This document shows, in pieces, positions 28,728-39,154 of a stretch of 53,561 nt of DNA. The position numbers were made by a program, and so were the translations under genes. Position 1 is the first letter of the stretch. Each line of letters opens with the position of its first letter. The notes beneath the pieces are model-generated. The model worked only from the letters and a program-made list of their open reading frames with translations, did not search any database and was not told where the DNA came from. This stretch comes from Aeromonas finlandensis (GTDB lineage Bacteria; Pseudomonadota; Gammaproteobacteria; Enterobacterales; Aeromonadaceae), in NCBI RefSeq assembly GCF_000764645.1, contig NZ_JRGK01000034.1, positions 1 through 53,561 on the forward strand, given 5' to 3'.

Positions 28728-31163
28728 ATGAAGAAGAAGCTAATTTATGCCGCTGTTGTCAGCGCCCTGCTGGCCGGATGTGGTGGCGATGACAACAAGG
28801 GAGATACCACCAGCTCCCTCGACTATGCCCTGAGTGGCGCCAGCGGCCTCCGCCCTAGCGTGCTGGCCCCCCGTGCCAGTGACGGCACCCTGAAGTTTTC
28901 GACAGAGACGCAGGATCTCTCCAACCCGGTGTCTGCCCTCTCTACTCTCGATGGCTGGTCTACGACGCAACCTGTCCAGCTGTTACCGGCGACCGTGACC
29001 GGTGTATCTGTGCCGGCACCGGCGGCCAGCGAGTATGCCTCTGCCGTTGCGCCACTCTATCTGCTCGAGCTGGTGCTGGATCCGGTGACTCAGCGACCCG
29101 TCGGGGTGAAGAACAACAAGCCTCTGACCTATGGCACCGACTTTGTGGTGAGCGATGGCGGCGGCAAACTCAATCTGGTACCGCTCAAGCCGCTCAATCC
29201 CTCTTCTTATTACATGATCGTGGCGACTGACTCCCTCAAGGACAGTCGGGGGGCGCCGCTTAAAGCCGGTGGTGATTACAGCAGCTTCAAATCGACAACA
29301 GGTAGCAGCGCGCAGGATCAGGCCATCAACGGTCTGATTTCGCTGCAGGAGGGGCTGTTCAAGGAGGCCACCGGGATCACCAGCGATCGGGTGATCTTCT
29401 CCGACTGGTTTGCCACCCAATCTGGCGCCGATGTGCTGCTGGCGGTGAAGAGTGCCGCTGCTGCCGTGCTGAAGAGCCCGAACCTGGACGCCGCTTCCCT
29501 GTGGAAGCAGGATGCCAAAGGCAATACCAGCTTGCCGGCAACCTATACCATCAGCGGCCTTAATGGCGGCGTGGATTTCCTGACCCAACTGGCCGGTGAG
29601 CCGTTCCTGCCTTCAGATCAGAAGAGCTTGTTGGCAACCACAATTGCCAACAGTGCGCAGCTTACCGCTGTCGCCAACCAGACCAAGGTGTACACCGGCA
29701 CCGTCAAGCTCCCTTACTTCCTCTCTACTCCAGCGATAGCCGGTTCATGGGACAAGGCCAAGACCCAATCCTGGCATGGGGCCATTCCCAGCCTCTATGC
29801 CATCGCCAACGCCCTGAAAGCGGGCGATACCGAGGTGAGCGGTGGGCTGGTCGGGGCGGGTGTGGATCCGGCTCTGCTGGGCGAGCTGATGGCCGACCCG
29901 AGCCGTCAGAGCGAACTGCTGACCGAGGCGAGCAAACTGATTGGGGTGACTCTCACCTCCGGTGGCAAGCCGCTGGATGCCGAGCGCAATATCGGTCGTT
30001 TCAACCCGCTGCCAGCGCTGACCGAAGTGCAATCGGTACCGCTGCGGATCTTTGCCGCCGCACCGCTCAATACCATTACCGATGTGATCATCTATCAGCA
30101 CGGGGTCACCTCCATCAAGGAGAACGCCTATGCCCTGGCGCTGAGCCAAATTGGCGCGGGTATGGGGGTTGGTAAAAAGGTCGCGGTGGTGGTGATCGAT
30201 CATCCGCTGCACGGCGAACGTGGCTATGCCTTGAGTGGCAGCATGGATACCGTCACCACCTCCGAGAACCCGACTCCCTACCTGAATCTGGGGTATCTGA
30301 CGGTGGCGCGGGACAACCTGAAACAGAGCGTGGCCGATCTGCTGGGGCTGCGGCTGGCAATTGGGCTGGCCAACACCCGGGGATTGGGTGGTCAACTGGG
30401 TGGTGCCGGTCTGAAGGTACACTTCCTCGGCCACTCGCTGGGGGCCATTGCCGGAGCCAATCTGCTGGCGGTAGCCAACCAGAAAATGGGTAACGCCGCT
30501 GATAGTTTGTTCGAGTTTACAACCGGCGGTCTGGCGATGCCGGGTGGCGGCATCGCACCGCTGCTGCTCAACTCGCCGAGCTTCGGACCGACCATCAAGA
30601 TGGGGGTGCTCACCTCGGGCAGCCCGGAGCTGAAAGCGGGCTTTACTGCCTATGCGCCGAACTGCAAAACGGCAGCCGCCAGCTGCTTCGTCAACGAGTT
30701 CCTGCCAAGCCTGGATGCGGTCACTCAGGCGGGGGCTGCGAGCACCTTGCAGAGCTATACCTTTGCCGCCCAGTCGGTGCTGGACTCTGCCGATCCGATC
30801 AACCTTGGCAGTGGCGTCGCCAAGAACTTCCCGCTGTTCGCCACCGAAATTGTTGGCGATGGAGCGCTCAGCTTGCCGGATCAGGTGATCCCCAACAGCA
30901 TCGCCTCTGCGCCGCTGGGTGGGACCGAGCCGCTGTTCCGGGTGCTGGGATTAAAACCGTTGACCGATAGTTATCTGGGCTCCGTGCACCATGGGGCGCA
31001 GTTTGTTGCGGGGGGCCATAGCTCGCTGCTGGCCCCTGACGAGAACTTCGATCAGGCAGGTGCCGTTACCGCCGAGTTGCAGTCGCAATTTGCCAGCTTC
31101 TTTATGAGTGGTGGCAATGCGGTACAAGTAACCGTGAATGGCAAGAGTTTGCTCAAGCAGTAA
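28728..31163 (+). CDS. Surface lipoprotein lipase of the Pla-1/cef (VolA-like) family
   Basis: Predicted outer-membrane or extracellular lipase/phospholipase of 811 residues. The N-terminus is a lipoprotein signal with lipobox L-A-G-C18 (MKKKLIYAAVVSALLAGCGGD). Residues about 20-250 match the bacterial virulence-factor lipase N-terminal type (SGLRPSVLAPRASDGTLKF; RPVGVKNNKPLTYGTDFVV). The alpha/beta-hydrolase half has the oxyanion-side YQHGVTS and the nucleophile elbow GHSLG with Ser570, plus VIDHPLHGERG. A catalytic His is plausible near the end (GGHSSLL). Such enzymes release fatty acids from host or environmental lipids. Confidence 0.88.
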   Translation: MKKKLIYAAVVSALLAGCGGDDNKGDTTSSLDYALSGASGLRPSVLAPRASDGTLKFSTETQDLSNPVSALSTLDGWSTTQPVQLLPATVTGVSVPAPAASEYASAVAPLYLLELVLDPVTQRPVGVKNNKPLTYGTDFVVSDGGGKLNLVPLKPLNPSSYYMIVATDSLKDSRGAPLKAGGDYSSFKSTTGSSAQDQAINGLISLQEGLFKEATGITSDRVIFSDWFATQSGADVLLAVKSAAAAVLKSPNLDAASLWKQDAKGNTSLPATYTISGLNGGVDFLTQLAGEPFLPSDQKSLLATTIANSAQLTAVANQTKVYTGTVKLPYFLSTPAIAGSWDKAKTQSWHGAIPSLYAIANALKAGDTEVSGGLVGAGVDPALLGELMADPSRQSELLTEASKLIGVTLTSGGKPLDAERNIGRFNPLPALTEVQSVPLRIFAAAPLNTITDVIIYQHGVTSIKENAYALALSQIGAGMGVGKKVAVVVIDHPLHGERGYALSGSMDTVTTSENPTPYLNLGYLTVARDNLKQSVADLLGLRLAIGLANTRGLGGQLGGAGLKVHFLGHSLGAIAGANLLAVANQKMGNAADSLFEFTTGGLAMPGGGIAPLLLNSPSFGPTIKMGVLTSGSPELKAGFTAYAPNCKTAAASCFVNEFLPSLDAVTQAGAASTLQSYTFAAQSVLDSADPINLGSGVAKNFPLFATEIVGDGALSLPDQVIPNSIASAPLGGTEPLFRVLGLKPLTDSYLGSVHHGAQFVAGGHSSLLAPDENFDQAGAVTAELQSQFASFFMSGGNAVQVTVNGKSLLKQ

Positions 31164-31181
31164 CTGCCCAGAGCGTAAAAA

Positions 31182-31205
31182 AACGCCGCCCTTCGGGGCG
31201 GCGTT
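31182..31205 (+). terminator. Hairpin terminator between lipase and glpG
   Basis: AACGCCGCCC pairs with GGGCGGCGTT around TTCG; A-rich before and T/C-rich after, so it can serve the convergent genes. Confidence 0.85.
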
Positions 31206-31229
31206 CTCGTTTCTGCGGTAGCTGAAAAA

Positions 31230-32063
31230 TCAGCCCGGCTGGTGGTTGCGATCCAGCCAGCCTTGCAGCAGGCCGACCAGCAGACCGGTCAGGTGGGCGA
31301 TATTGGCGGTGCTGGTGCCGAGCATGTCGAAGAAGCCGAGCACCATCCAGAACAGCATAAAACCCATCAGCGCCGGTGGCAGGGTAAGGCCACAGGTCGG
31401 TTGCAGCTTGCTGCGCAGCCAGCAGTAGCCGAGCAGGGCATAGACCACGCCGGAGAGGCCACCAAACAGCGGGCCGCTGGCAAAGAACTCGGCGATATTG
31501 GGCAGGGCGGCGCCCACCAGCAGCAGGATCAGCAGCTTGCCGCTGCCGAGGCGCTGCTCGATCTGGCCCCCCAGATACCACCACCAGAGCAAGTTGAACA
31601 CCAGATGGAGCACCGAGAAGTGGATCAGGGCGGGGGTGAAATAGCGCCATGCCTGCCAGTCGGTGAACTGGGCCAGGGTCGGGTGGAAGGCCAGCTCGTC
31701 GTAGATGGGCAGACCGATGGCATCGATGCCGTAGATGGCCAGACAGGCGATGATCACCACCAGCGTCAGTGGCCCCGCCTGATGGAGGAAATCGGTGATG
31801 GGATCTGTCATCCCCTTGCTGTAGTCGATGCGGGCATCGGCTCGGCCGGACTGCCAGGAGGCCTCCATATAGCGCGGGTGGTTCGGCTCGGTCAGGAATC
31901 GTTTCACCTCCAGCTGGGCCTGGGCGAGACGCTGCTCGTCAGCCAGCCAGATGGTGACCCCCAGTTCGGACTGGGTCAGCTCGCACGAGATGCCCAGCGT
32001 CGCCAGATAGTCTACCAGCGCCTGCGCCATGCGGGCGTTATCGAGCACCAGCAGCTGGATCAT
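31230..32063 (-). CDS. glpG: Rhomboid intramembrane serine protease GlpG
   Basis: Inner-membrane serine protease that cleaves transmembrane substrates. The start MIQLLVLDN at 32063 overlaps the glpE stop (ATGA) and gives 277 residues. A cytoplasmic N-terminal domain (1-90) is followed by six helices with [28 protein letters not shown], the catalytic serine in [12 protein letters not shown] and the catalytic His in [12 protein letters not shown]. Coupling to glpE is the usual arrangement, but no glpR follows. Confidence 0.95.
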   Translation of the reverse strand: MIQLLVLDNARMAQALVDYLATLGISCELTQSELGVTIWLADEQRLAQAQLEVKRFLTEPNHPRYMEASWQSGRADARIDYSKGMTDPITDFLHQAGPLTLVVIIACLAIYGIDAIGLPIYDELAFHPTLAQFTDWQAWRYFTPALIHFSVLHLVFNLLWWWYLGGQIEQRLGSGKLLILLLVGAALPNIAEFFASGPLFGGLSGVVYALLGYCWLRSKLQPTCGLTLPPALMGFMLFWMVLGFFDMLGTSTANIAHLTGLLVGLLQGWLDRNHQPG

Positions 32064-32383
32064 GCTTCGCCTGCCTCGATGGGGAAGGTTTTGCGCCACG
32101 CCTCGAAGCCGCCATCCAGACTGTAAACCTCGTCATAGCCCTGTTGCAACAGGTATTGGGCGGCCCCCTGACTGCTGTTGCCGTGATAGCACATCACGAT
32201 GACCGGGGTATCGAAATCCACTTCATTCATAAAGCGCACCAAGGTGCCATTGGTGAGGTGGAAGGCGCCGACTGCATGGGCCGCTTCAAAGGATTGCGGG
32301 TCGCGAATATCCACCAGACGGGCTTCACCCGCGCTCAGTTTCTGGTGGGCATCATGGGCACTGATATGGGCAAACTGGTCCAT
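32060..32383 (-). CDS. glpE: Thiosulfate sulfurtransferase GlpE
   Basis: Single-domain rhodanese that transfers sulfane sulfur from thiosulfate to cyanide or thioredoxin. The 107-residue protein has the [23 protein letters not shown]2A region and the active-site loop [13 protein letters not shown] with the catalytic Cys. The TGA overlaps the glpG ATG. Confidence 0.95.
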   Translation of the reverse strand: MDQFAHISAHDAHQKLSAGEARLVDIRDPQSFEAAHAVGAFHLTNGTLVRFMNEVDFDTPVIVMCYHGNSSQGAAQYLLQQGYDEVYSLDGGFEAWRKTFPIEAGEA

Positions 32384-32458
32384 TGAGATGTCCTGCGAAT
32401 AGGTTGATTACGGGCCAGTGTACCGCAAGCCGGGGCGCAAACTAACCCCACAAAAGAT

Positions 32459-32479
32459 AAGGGAGCCAGCGGCTCCCTT
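32459..32479 (-). terminator. Terminator after livF
   Basis: AAGGGAGCC and GGCTCCCTT form a 9-bp stem with a 3-nt loop. On the minus strand it is followed by ATCTTTT, ending the liv operon. Confidence 0.75.
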
Positions 32480-32508
32480 GTGGTGATGGATGAGGGTCGA
32501 CACGCCGG

Positions 32509-33210
32509 TCAGCCACCGAGATAGGCCTGCCGTACCGCCGGGTTGGCCAGCAGGGCGGCGCCCGTGTCTTGCAGCACCACGTGGCCGTTCTCCAGCACAT
32601 AGCCGCGGTCGGCCAGCTTGAGCGCCTGGTTGGCGTTCTGCTCCACCAGAAAGATGGTCATCCCCTTCTGGCGCAGCTGCTCTATGGTGTCGAAGATCTG
32701 CTGGATGACGATGGGGGCCAGCCCCAGCGAGGGTTCATCCAGCAGCAGCAGGCGCGGCTTGCTCATCAGGGCGCGGCCGATAGCCAGCATCTGCTGCTCG
32801 CCGCCGGACATGGTCCCCGCCCGCTGTTCCAGCCGTTCGTGCAACCGCGGGAACAGGGTGAACACCTGATCCAGCAGGCCATGCTGTTCGGCCTTGTCGA
32901 CGAAGAAGGCACCCATCAGCAGGTTCTCCTCCACCGTCAGGCGGGCGAAGATACGGCGCCCCTCCGGCACCACGGCGATATCCTTGCGCATGATGCGGGC
33001 GGTGGTGAGGGAGCTGATCTGTTCCCCCTCAAACCAGATGGAGCCGCTGCTGGGCTTGGGCTCGCCACAGAGGGTCATCAGCAGGGTGGTTTTGCCCGCG
33101 CCGTTGGCGCCGATCAGGGTGACGATTTCCCCCTCTTTCACCTCGACGCTGACATCGTGCAGCGCCTGAATTTTGCCGTAGTGGGTCGATACGTTGCGAA
33201 GTTCTAACAT
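32509..33210 (-). CDS. livF: Branched-chain amino acid ABC transporter ATPase LivF
   Basis: One of two cytoplasmic ATPases powering high-affinity leucine/isoleucine/valine import. The 233-residue protein has Walker A GANGAGKTT, Q-loop, signature MSGGEQQMLAIGRALM, Walker B LLLLDEPSLGLAP and the switch His in FLVEQNANQAL (His replaced by Asn-containing NANQ, as is usual for LivF). It is the last gene of the operon, 16 bp after livG. Confidence 0.95.
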   Translation of the reverse strand: MLELRNVSTHYGKIQALHDVSVEVKEGEIVTLIGANGAGKTTLLMTLCGEPKPSSGSIWFEGEQISSLTTARIMRKDIAVVPEGRRIFARLTVEENLLMGAFFVDKAEQHGLLDQVFTLFPRLHERLEQRAGTMSGGEQQMLAIGRALMSKPRLLLLDEPSLGLAPIVIQQIFDTIEQLRQKGMTIFLVEQNANQALKLADRGYVLENGHVVLQDTGAALLANPAVRQAYLGG

Positions 33211-33226
33211 CGTGACTCCTTGGGTC

Positions 33227-34000
33227 CTACGATTCGCCCAGATAGGCCTTGATCACTGCCGGGTTGTTGCGGATCTCATCCGGCTTGCCGTGGGCCAGCG
33301 GCGTGCCCTGGCTGACCACGAAGATGCGGTTGGAGATGCCCATCACCAGCTTCATATCGTGCTCGATAAGCAGCACCGAGACCCCGAACTCGTCCCGCAG
33401 GCTCATGATCAGCTCGTCCAGCTCGTCGGTCTCCTTCGGGTTGAGTCCTGCGGCCGGTTCGTCCAGCATCAGCAGCTCGGGACGGGTCGCCATGCAGCGG
33501 GCGATCTCGAGGCGGCGCTGCTGGCCGTAGGCCAGATTGCCGGCGGCGCGGTTGGAGAGATCCTTGAGCCCCACTTTATCCAGCCAGAAGGCGGCCTGCT
33601 CCAGCCCCTCCTGCTCGGCACGGCGAAAGGCCGGGGTCTTGAACAGACCGGCGATAAAGTTGGTGTTGAGGTGCTGGTGCTGGGCAACCAGCAGGTTCTC
33701 CACCGCCGTCATCTCCTTGAACAGCCGCACATGCTGGAAGGTACGCACAATCCCCTTGCGGGCGATGAGGTGGCCGGGCAACCCCTGGATCTCCTCACCC
33801 TTGTAGCGGATGGTGCCGCCGCTCGGGCAGTAGAAGCCGGTCAGGCAGTTGAAGATGGTGGTCTTGCCCGCGCCGTTGGGGCCGATGATGGAGATCACCT
33901 CGCCCTTGTCGATATCCAGTTTTACCCCGTTGACTGCCAGCAGGCCCCCGAAGCGCATCGACAGATCAGAGACTTCCAATAACTTCTGATGAGTGCTCAT
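33227..34000 (-). CDS. livG: Branched-chain amino acid ABC transporter ATPase LivG
   Basis: Second ATPase of the LIV importer. The 257-residue protein has Walker [10 protein letters not shown], signature [17 protein letters not shown], Walker [14 protein letters not shown] and a switch region [12 protein letters not shown]. The ~30-residue insertion after Walker A and the ending KAYLGES are typical of LivG. Its start overlaps the livM stop. Confidence 0.95.
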   Translation of the reverse strand: MSTHQKLLEVSDLSMRFGGLLAVNGVKLDIDKGEVISIIGPNGAGKTTIFNCLTGFYCPSGGTIRYKGEEIQGLPGHLIARKGIVRTFQHVRLFKEMTAVENLLVAQHQHLNTNFIAGLFKTPAFRRAEQEGLEQAAFWLDKVGLKDLSNRAAGNLAYGQQRRLEIARCMATRPELLMLDEPAAGLNPKETDELDELIMSLRDEFGVSVLLIEHDMKLVMGISNRIFVVSQGTPLAHGKPDEIRNNPAVIKAYLGES

Positions 34001-35265
34001 TTCTTCAACTCCAGATGCGGACGGGTCATCGGCAGCAATCCTTGTGGCCGCCAGATCATCATGAACACCATCAAGAGGCCGAACATCAGCATGCGGTACT
34101 CGTTGAACTCGCGGGCCAGCTCCGGCAACACCGTCATCACGATGGCGGCCAGCACCACCCCGATCTGCGAGCCCATGCCACCCAGCACCACAATCGCCAG
34201 CACGATGGCCGACTCGATAAAGACGAAGGATTCCGGGCTGATAAAGCCCTGCCGCGAGGCAAAGAAACTGCCTGCGAAACCGGCAAAGGTGGCGCCGATG
34301 GTGAAGGCGGTCAGCTTGATGATGGTGGGGTTGAGTCCCAGCGATTTGCAGGCGATCTCGTCTTCCCGCAGCGCTTCCCAGGCACGGCCCAGCGGCATCC
34401 GCAGCAGGCGGTTGATGACGAACAGGGTCGCCACTACCAGTACCAGTGCCATCAGGTAGAGGAAGATCACCTTGTGGTTGGCGTTGTAGGTAATGCCGAA
34501 GAAGTTGTGGAAGGTATCAAAGCCCCCATCCTTGACGGTGCGGTTGAATTCCAGACCAGCGAGCGTCGGTTTGGGAATGCCGGAGATCCCGTTCGGGCCG
34601 CCGGTCAGGGTGGTCATGTTGTTGAGCAGGATGCGGATGATCTCGCCAAAACCCAGGGTGACGATGGCCAGATAGTCCCCCCGCAGCCGCAGCACCGGGA
34701 AGCCGAGCAGGAAGCCGAAGGTGGCGGCCATCAGCCCGGCGATGGGCAGGCACTCCCAGAAGCTCAGCCCAAAGTAGGTGTTGAGCAGGGCATAGCTGTA
34801 GGCGCCGACCGCGTAGAAGCCGACATAGCCGAGATCGAGCAGACCGGCGAGGCCAACCACCACGTTCAGCCCCAATCCCAGCATGATGTAAATCAGGGTG
34901 AGGGTGGCGAGATCGATGGCGCCGCGAGAGGCCATAAAGGGCCAGCTCACCGCGAACAGCAGCACCAGCACGGCGGTGAGGTTATAGAGCTTGGGCGCCT
35001 CTTCCGGGCTCGGCAGCACCAGCTTGTTGAAGCCGACCGAGAAGCCGCTGATGGAGGCCTGAAACAGCTTGGCAATCTGGCCGCGCAGCATCTGGAACCA
35101 GAATACGAGGGTGGCGCCACCCAGCAGCCAGGCCAGCGACACATCGAGGCGGCTCACTACCAACAGACGGGAGCCTTCGGTCTCCAGCTTGAAGCCGAGC
35201 AGCCAGAAGGAGAGCACCAGCAGTACCAGACTGGCGATACAGGCGTGGATAAATTGACGTTTCAT
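33997..35265 (-). CDS. livM: Branched-chain amino acid ABC transporter permease LivM
   Basis: Inner-membrane permease of the LIV system. From ATG 35265 ([20 protein letters not shown]) the product has 422 residues, near E. coli LivM length, with about ten helices and the permease coupling loop [17 protein letters not shown]. The longer open frame upstream (to 35421) runs through the duplicated livH tail and is not the real start. Its start codon overlaps the stop of a 28-codon micro-ORF. Confidence 0.94.
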   Translation of the reverse strand: MKRQFIHACIASLVLLVLSFWLLGFKLETEGSRLLVVSRLDVSLAWLLGGATLVFWFQMLRGQIAKLFQASISGFSVGFNKLVLPSPEEAPKLYNLTAVLVLLFAVSWPFMASRGAIDLATLTLIYIMLGLGLNVVVGLAGLLDLGYVGFYAVGAYSYALLNTYFGLSFWECLPIAGLMAATFGFLLGFPVLRLRGDYLAIVTLGFGEIIRILLNNMTTLTGGPNGISGIPKPTLAGLEFNRTVKDGGFDTFHNFFGITYNANHKVIFLYLMALVLVVATLFVINRLLRMPLGRAWEALREDEIACKSLGLNPTIIKLTAFTIGATFAGFAGSFFASRQGFISPESFVFIESAIVLAIVVLGGMGSQIGVVLAAIVMTVLPELAREFNEYRMLMFGLLMVFMMIWRPQGLLPMTRPHLELKK

Positions 35266-35347
35266 CACACTTTCTCCACTTCCGGACGACCGAGAATGCT
35301 GCATATGGACATAAACAGCAGCACGAGAGCATGCATAGATTGGCGTT

Positions 35348-35351
<4 letters not shown>
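35265..35351 (-). CDS. Micro-ORF, hybrid remnant between livH and livM
   Basis: A 28-codon frame (begins [13 protein letters not shown], ends [10 protein letters not shown]) has the first residues of LivM at its N-terminus and the last residues of LivH at its C-terminus. It is the product of an 86-bp tandem duplication across the livH-livM junction. The last ten codons encode exactly the LivH terminus, with six nucleotide differences that are all synonymous. Its ATG overlaps the livH stop and its TGA overlaps the livM start, so coupling is preserved. It may have no function beyond that. Confidence 0.7.
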
Positions 35352-36274
<923 letters not shown>

Positions 36275-36308
36275 ACTGCGTTCCCTGTACTTGCCCGCAA
36301 AGAGAGGA

Positions 36309-36331
36309 GGGGGTGAGTGAGGCTCACCCCC
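36309..36331 (-). terminator. Intercistronic hairpin between livJ and livH
   Basis: GGGGGTGAG pairs with CTCACCCCC (9 bp, 5-nt loop). No T-run follows on the minus strand, so it more likely attenuates expression or protects the livJ mRNA 3' end, allowing more binding protein than permease. Confidence 0.65.
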
Positions 36332-36341
36332 GATCGGCAGA

Positions 36342-37463
36342 TTATTTGAGTTGGCTGGAGGTACCGTCAGCGTGCCACTGGAACACACCGAATTCGAAGC
36401 CTTTCAGGTCACCGTTCGGTGCCCAAGTCAGGGGGCCCATCACGGTATCGATCGGAGCGGCCTTGATGGCGGCGGCAACGGCGGCCGGGTCATCTTCACC
36501 CGCTTTGGCGATACCGGCAGCCAGGGTTTGCACCGCGGCATAGGTGGTCCAGACGAACGGGCCGGAGGAGTCCTGACCCTTGGCCTTGAACGCCGCAACC
36601 AGCGGGGCGTTGGCAGGCACCAGATCGTATTTGTTCGGCAGGGTCACCAGCAGGCCTTCGGAAGCCGGGCCGCCGATGGCGGAGATATCCTTGTTACCCA
36701 CCCCTTCCGGGCCCATGAACTTGGTTTTCAGCCCCTTTTCGCCAGCCTGACGCAGGATCAGACCCAGCTCCGGGTGGTAGCCGCCGTAGTAGACGAAATC
36801 GACGTTCTCTTTCTGCAGCTTGGCGATCAGGGCGGAGAAGTCCTTGTCACCGGCGGTGATCCCTTCAAAGGCCACCACTTTCACGCCAGCCTTGTCCAGC
36901 GCGGCTTTCACGCTGGAGGCAATGCCTTCGCCATACTGCTTCTTGTCGTGGATAACGGCGACGCGCTTCGGTTTGACCTGTTCGATGATGTATTTGGCGG
37001 CAGTCGGGCCCTGATCGCTATCCAGACCGATGGTGCGCAGGGTCAGCTGGTAACCGCGCTCGGTGATCTTGGGGTTGGTGGAGGCGGGGGTAATCATCAG
37101 GATCCCTTCATCTTCATAGATGTCGGAAGCGGGCAGGGTGTTGTCGGAGCAGAGGTGGCCGACCACGAATTTGACGCCGTCGTTTACCACCTTGTTGGCG
37201 ACCGCGACCGCTTGCTTGGGATCGCACGCATCGTCATAGACGATCGCTTCGATCTGCTTGCCCTTGATGCCGCCCGCCTTGTTGATCTGCTCGACCGCCA
37301 TCTTGCCGCCGGTGAACTGCATGTCACCATACTGGGCGACCGGACCGGTGAGCGGACCGGCGATACCGATCTTGATGGTGTCAGCCGCATGGGCGATGGA
37401 GATCGATCCAAACAGAGCCAAAGAAACCGCTGCGCCTACTGTGATTTTGCTCAACTTATGCAT
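36342..37463 (-). CDS. livJ: Periplasmic branched-chain amino acid-binding protein
   Basis: Substrate-binding protein of the LIV transporter. The 373-residue precursor has a signal peptide ending AHA (residue 26). The mature start [26 protein letters not shown] and [31 protein letters not shown] are near-identical in pattern to E. coli LivJ/LivK. I cannot separate LivJ from LivK by eye. It is the first gene of the operon. Confidence 0.94.
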   Translation of the reverse strand: MHKLSKITVGAAVSLALFGSISIAHAADTIKIGIAGPLTGPVAQYGDMQFTGGKMAVEQINKAGGIKGKQIEAIVYDDACDPKQAVAVANKVVNDGVKFVVGHLCSDNTLPASDIYEDEGILMITPASTNPKITERGYQLTLRTIGLDSDQGPTAAKYIIEQVKPKRVAVIHDKKQYGEGIASSVKAALDKAGVKVVAFEGITAGDKDFSALIAKLQKENVDFVYYGGYHPELGLILRQAGEKGLKTKFMGPEGVGNKDISAIGGPASEGLLVTLPNKYDLVPANAPLVAAFKAKGQDSSGPFVWTTYAAVQTLAAGIAKAGEDDPAAVAAAIKAAPIDTVMGPLTWAPNGDLKGFEFGVFQWHADGTSSQLK

Positions 37464-37897
37464 TGATTCGTCCCTTAATCAGTGGATTGTTTCATTCCCG
37501 TGTGCCATTCCGGATCTACATCCCGCATATCCGGCAATAGATAAGGTTCTATCATTCCTCACGGGGCAATAACAAGCTGTTAAAGATACTAACCAGAGGG
37601 GGATTCAACAGGCTATTTTGAAATAAATGACCTGTTATTTACAGGATGTCAGAGTTTAATGTTAATTATTAAACTTAACATCTACGTAACCAAGGGCGGG
37701 TTGGAGAAATAGCAGCGGATTAATCTGGCGATATTTTACTCTGATGACGCTCCCATTTTGACCACAATCCATTTGCGCAAACAGAAATGAGTGCCTAAAT
37801 TAGCCAGCATTGACAATTCCGTGGCAGAGCTCGTTAAAACCAAGCCTTTATTCGGGAAATCTGCTACTGTTCCGCCTTTGACAGTCAGGAGACAGAG
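37464..37897. other. Divergent intergenic region between livJ and the LacI-family gene
   Basis: AT-rich region that must hold the liv promoter (minus) and the regulator promoter (plus). It contains a cluster of inverted repeats: CCTGT-TATTT-ACAGG (37631-37645), GTTTAAT/ATTAAAC (37654-37660 with 37668-37674) and ATGTTAA/TTAACAT (37659-37665 with 37675-37681). E. coli liv genes are Lrp-controlled, and such AT-rich repeats would suit Lrp. No gene is seen. Confidence 0.5.
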
Positions 37898-38902
37898 ATG
37901 GCCACTATCAAGGATGTCGCCTCGCGCGCAGGCGTATCCATCTCCACCGTCTCACATGTGCTCAACCACACTCGGCGGGTCAGCGAAGACGCGACCCAGA
38001 AGGTGATTGAGGCGGTGGCAGAACTCAACTACGCGCCCAACTCGGTGGCGCGCAGCCTTAAAATAAATTCGACCAAGACCATTGGCATGCTGGTGACCAC
38101 CAGCGTAAACCCCTTCTTTGCAGAAGTGGTGCAAGGGGTTGAAGCGTACTGCTTCGAACAGGGCTACAGCCTGATCCTCTGTAACACCGAAAACCAGCCA
38201 CCCCGTCAACAGCATTACCTGAGAATGCTGATGGAAAAACGGGTGGATGGCCTGCTGGTATTGGGTACCGATATCGACACCCCGCTGCGTGACATGCTGC
38301 GCATCCACAAGAACGTGCCGCAGGTGGTACTGGATTGGGGCACGGAGTGCGATTTCGCCAACGTGATCAACGACAACGCCCGCATCGGCGCCCGCATGGC
38401 CGTTCGCCATCTGCTGGAGCTGGGGCACCGCGATATCGTCTGCATCACGGGGCAGCTCGCCAAACAGACCACCCAGCAGCGACTGGACGGGGTGCGTGAT
38501 GCCCTGGGTGAACATGGTCTGACCCTGAAAGATGAACAGATCATTGAAGGGGATTACGAGAGCCAGAGCGGCTTTGATGCCATGCAGCGCATCCTGGCCA
38601 TGCAGCCTCGTCCGACCGCGGTCTTTGCTTTCGATGACCCCATGGCAATCGGCGCAATTTGTGCCGCATGGGAAGTCGGTATCAAGGTGCCGGACGACAT
38701 CTCCGTCATCGGTTATGACGACGTGGCGATGGCGCGCTTCTCCAGCCCGCCGCTGACCACCATCCGTCACCCGAAGGCCGAGCTGGGCCAGCTGGCGGTA
38801 AAGCATCTGGTCAGCCGGATCCGCAACAAAGAGCTGGATGTCGAGTCAATGACGGTTCAGCCCGAGCTGATTATCCGTCGCTCGGTCAAACCGCTGCGTT
38901 AA
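37898..38902 (+). CDS. LacI-family transcriptional regulator, PurR/RbsR type
   Basis: DNA-binding repressor of 334 residues. The N-terminal helix-turn-helix and hinge are classical (MATIKDVASRAGVSISTVSHVLN; NSVARSLKINSTKTIGMLV). The periplasmic-binding-protein-like core resembles RbsR and PurR equally by eye (VVQGVEAYCFEQGYSLILCNTE, VIGYDDVAMARF, PPLTTIRHPKAELG). No ribose or purine genes are adjacent, so its regulon cannot be read from context. It is divergent from the liv operon and followed by its own terminator. Confidence 0.9.
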   Translation: MATIKDVASRAGVSISTVSHVLNHTRRVSEDATQKVIEAVAELNYAPNSVARSLKINSTKTIGMLVTTSVNPFFAEVVQGVEAYCFEQGYSLILCNTENQPPRQQHYLRMLMEKRVDGLLVLGTDIDTPLRDMLRIHKNVPQVVLDWGTECDFANVINDNARIGARMAVRHLLELGHRDIVCITGQLAKQTTQQRLDGVRDALGEHGLTLKDEQIIEGDYESQSGFDAMQRILAMQPRPTAVFAFDDPMAIGAICAAWEVGIKVPDDISVIGYDDVAMARFSSPPLTTIRHPKAELGQLAVKHLVSRIRNKELDVESMTVQPELIIRRSVKPLR

Positions 38903-38924
38903 TCCCGCACCCGTTGCCAAAATG

Positions 38925-38954
38925 AAAAACCCCCTCTGTCACGAGGGGGTTTTT
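38925..38954 (+). terminator. Terminator after the LacI-family gene
   Basis: AAAAACCCCCTC pairs with GAGGGGGTTTTT. Confidence 0.9.
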
Positions 38955-39060
38955 GTTTATGGGGGGTTTGCTTTTAACGTGCAGCCCGCAGACCCAATTC
39001 CAGCCCGGCTGGCAATTATTTCAACCATTTGAGCCGCCTCGCAGTTTGTCTGTTACTCGT

Positions 39061-39074
39061 TTGATCGATATCAA
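39061..39074 (+). promoter_or_regulatory. Perfect FNR-type box upstream of the CZB chemoreceptor
   Basis: TTGATCGATATCAA matches the FNR consensus TTGAT-N4-ATCAA at every defined position and is a perfect palindrome. It is centred 87 bp before the chemoreceptor ATG. If it is a class II site, transcription would start near 39109. The consensus is well established; the assignment here is inference. Confidence 0.65.
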
Positions 39075-39154
39075 CAAAGAGACAAGTACTGAGGGGCGCC
39101 TGCCTTATCCGTTCCATGCTGTAAGTTGGGTATGACTGTCAAGGATGGTGTCTT

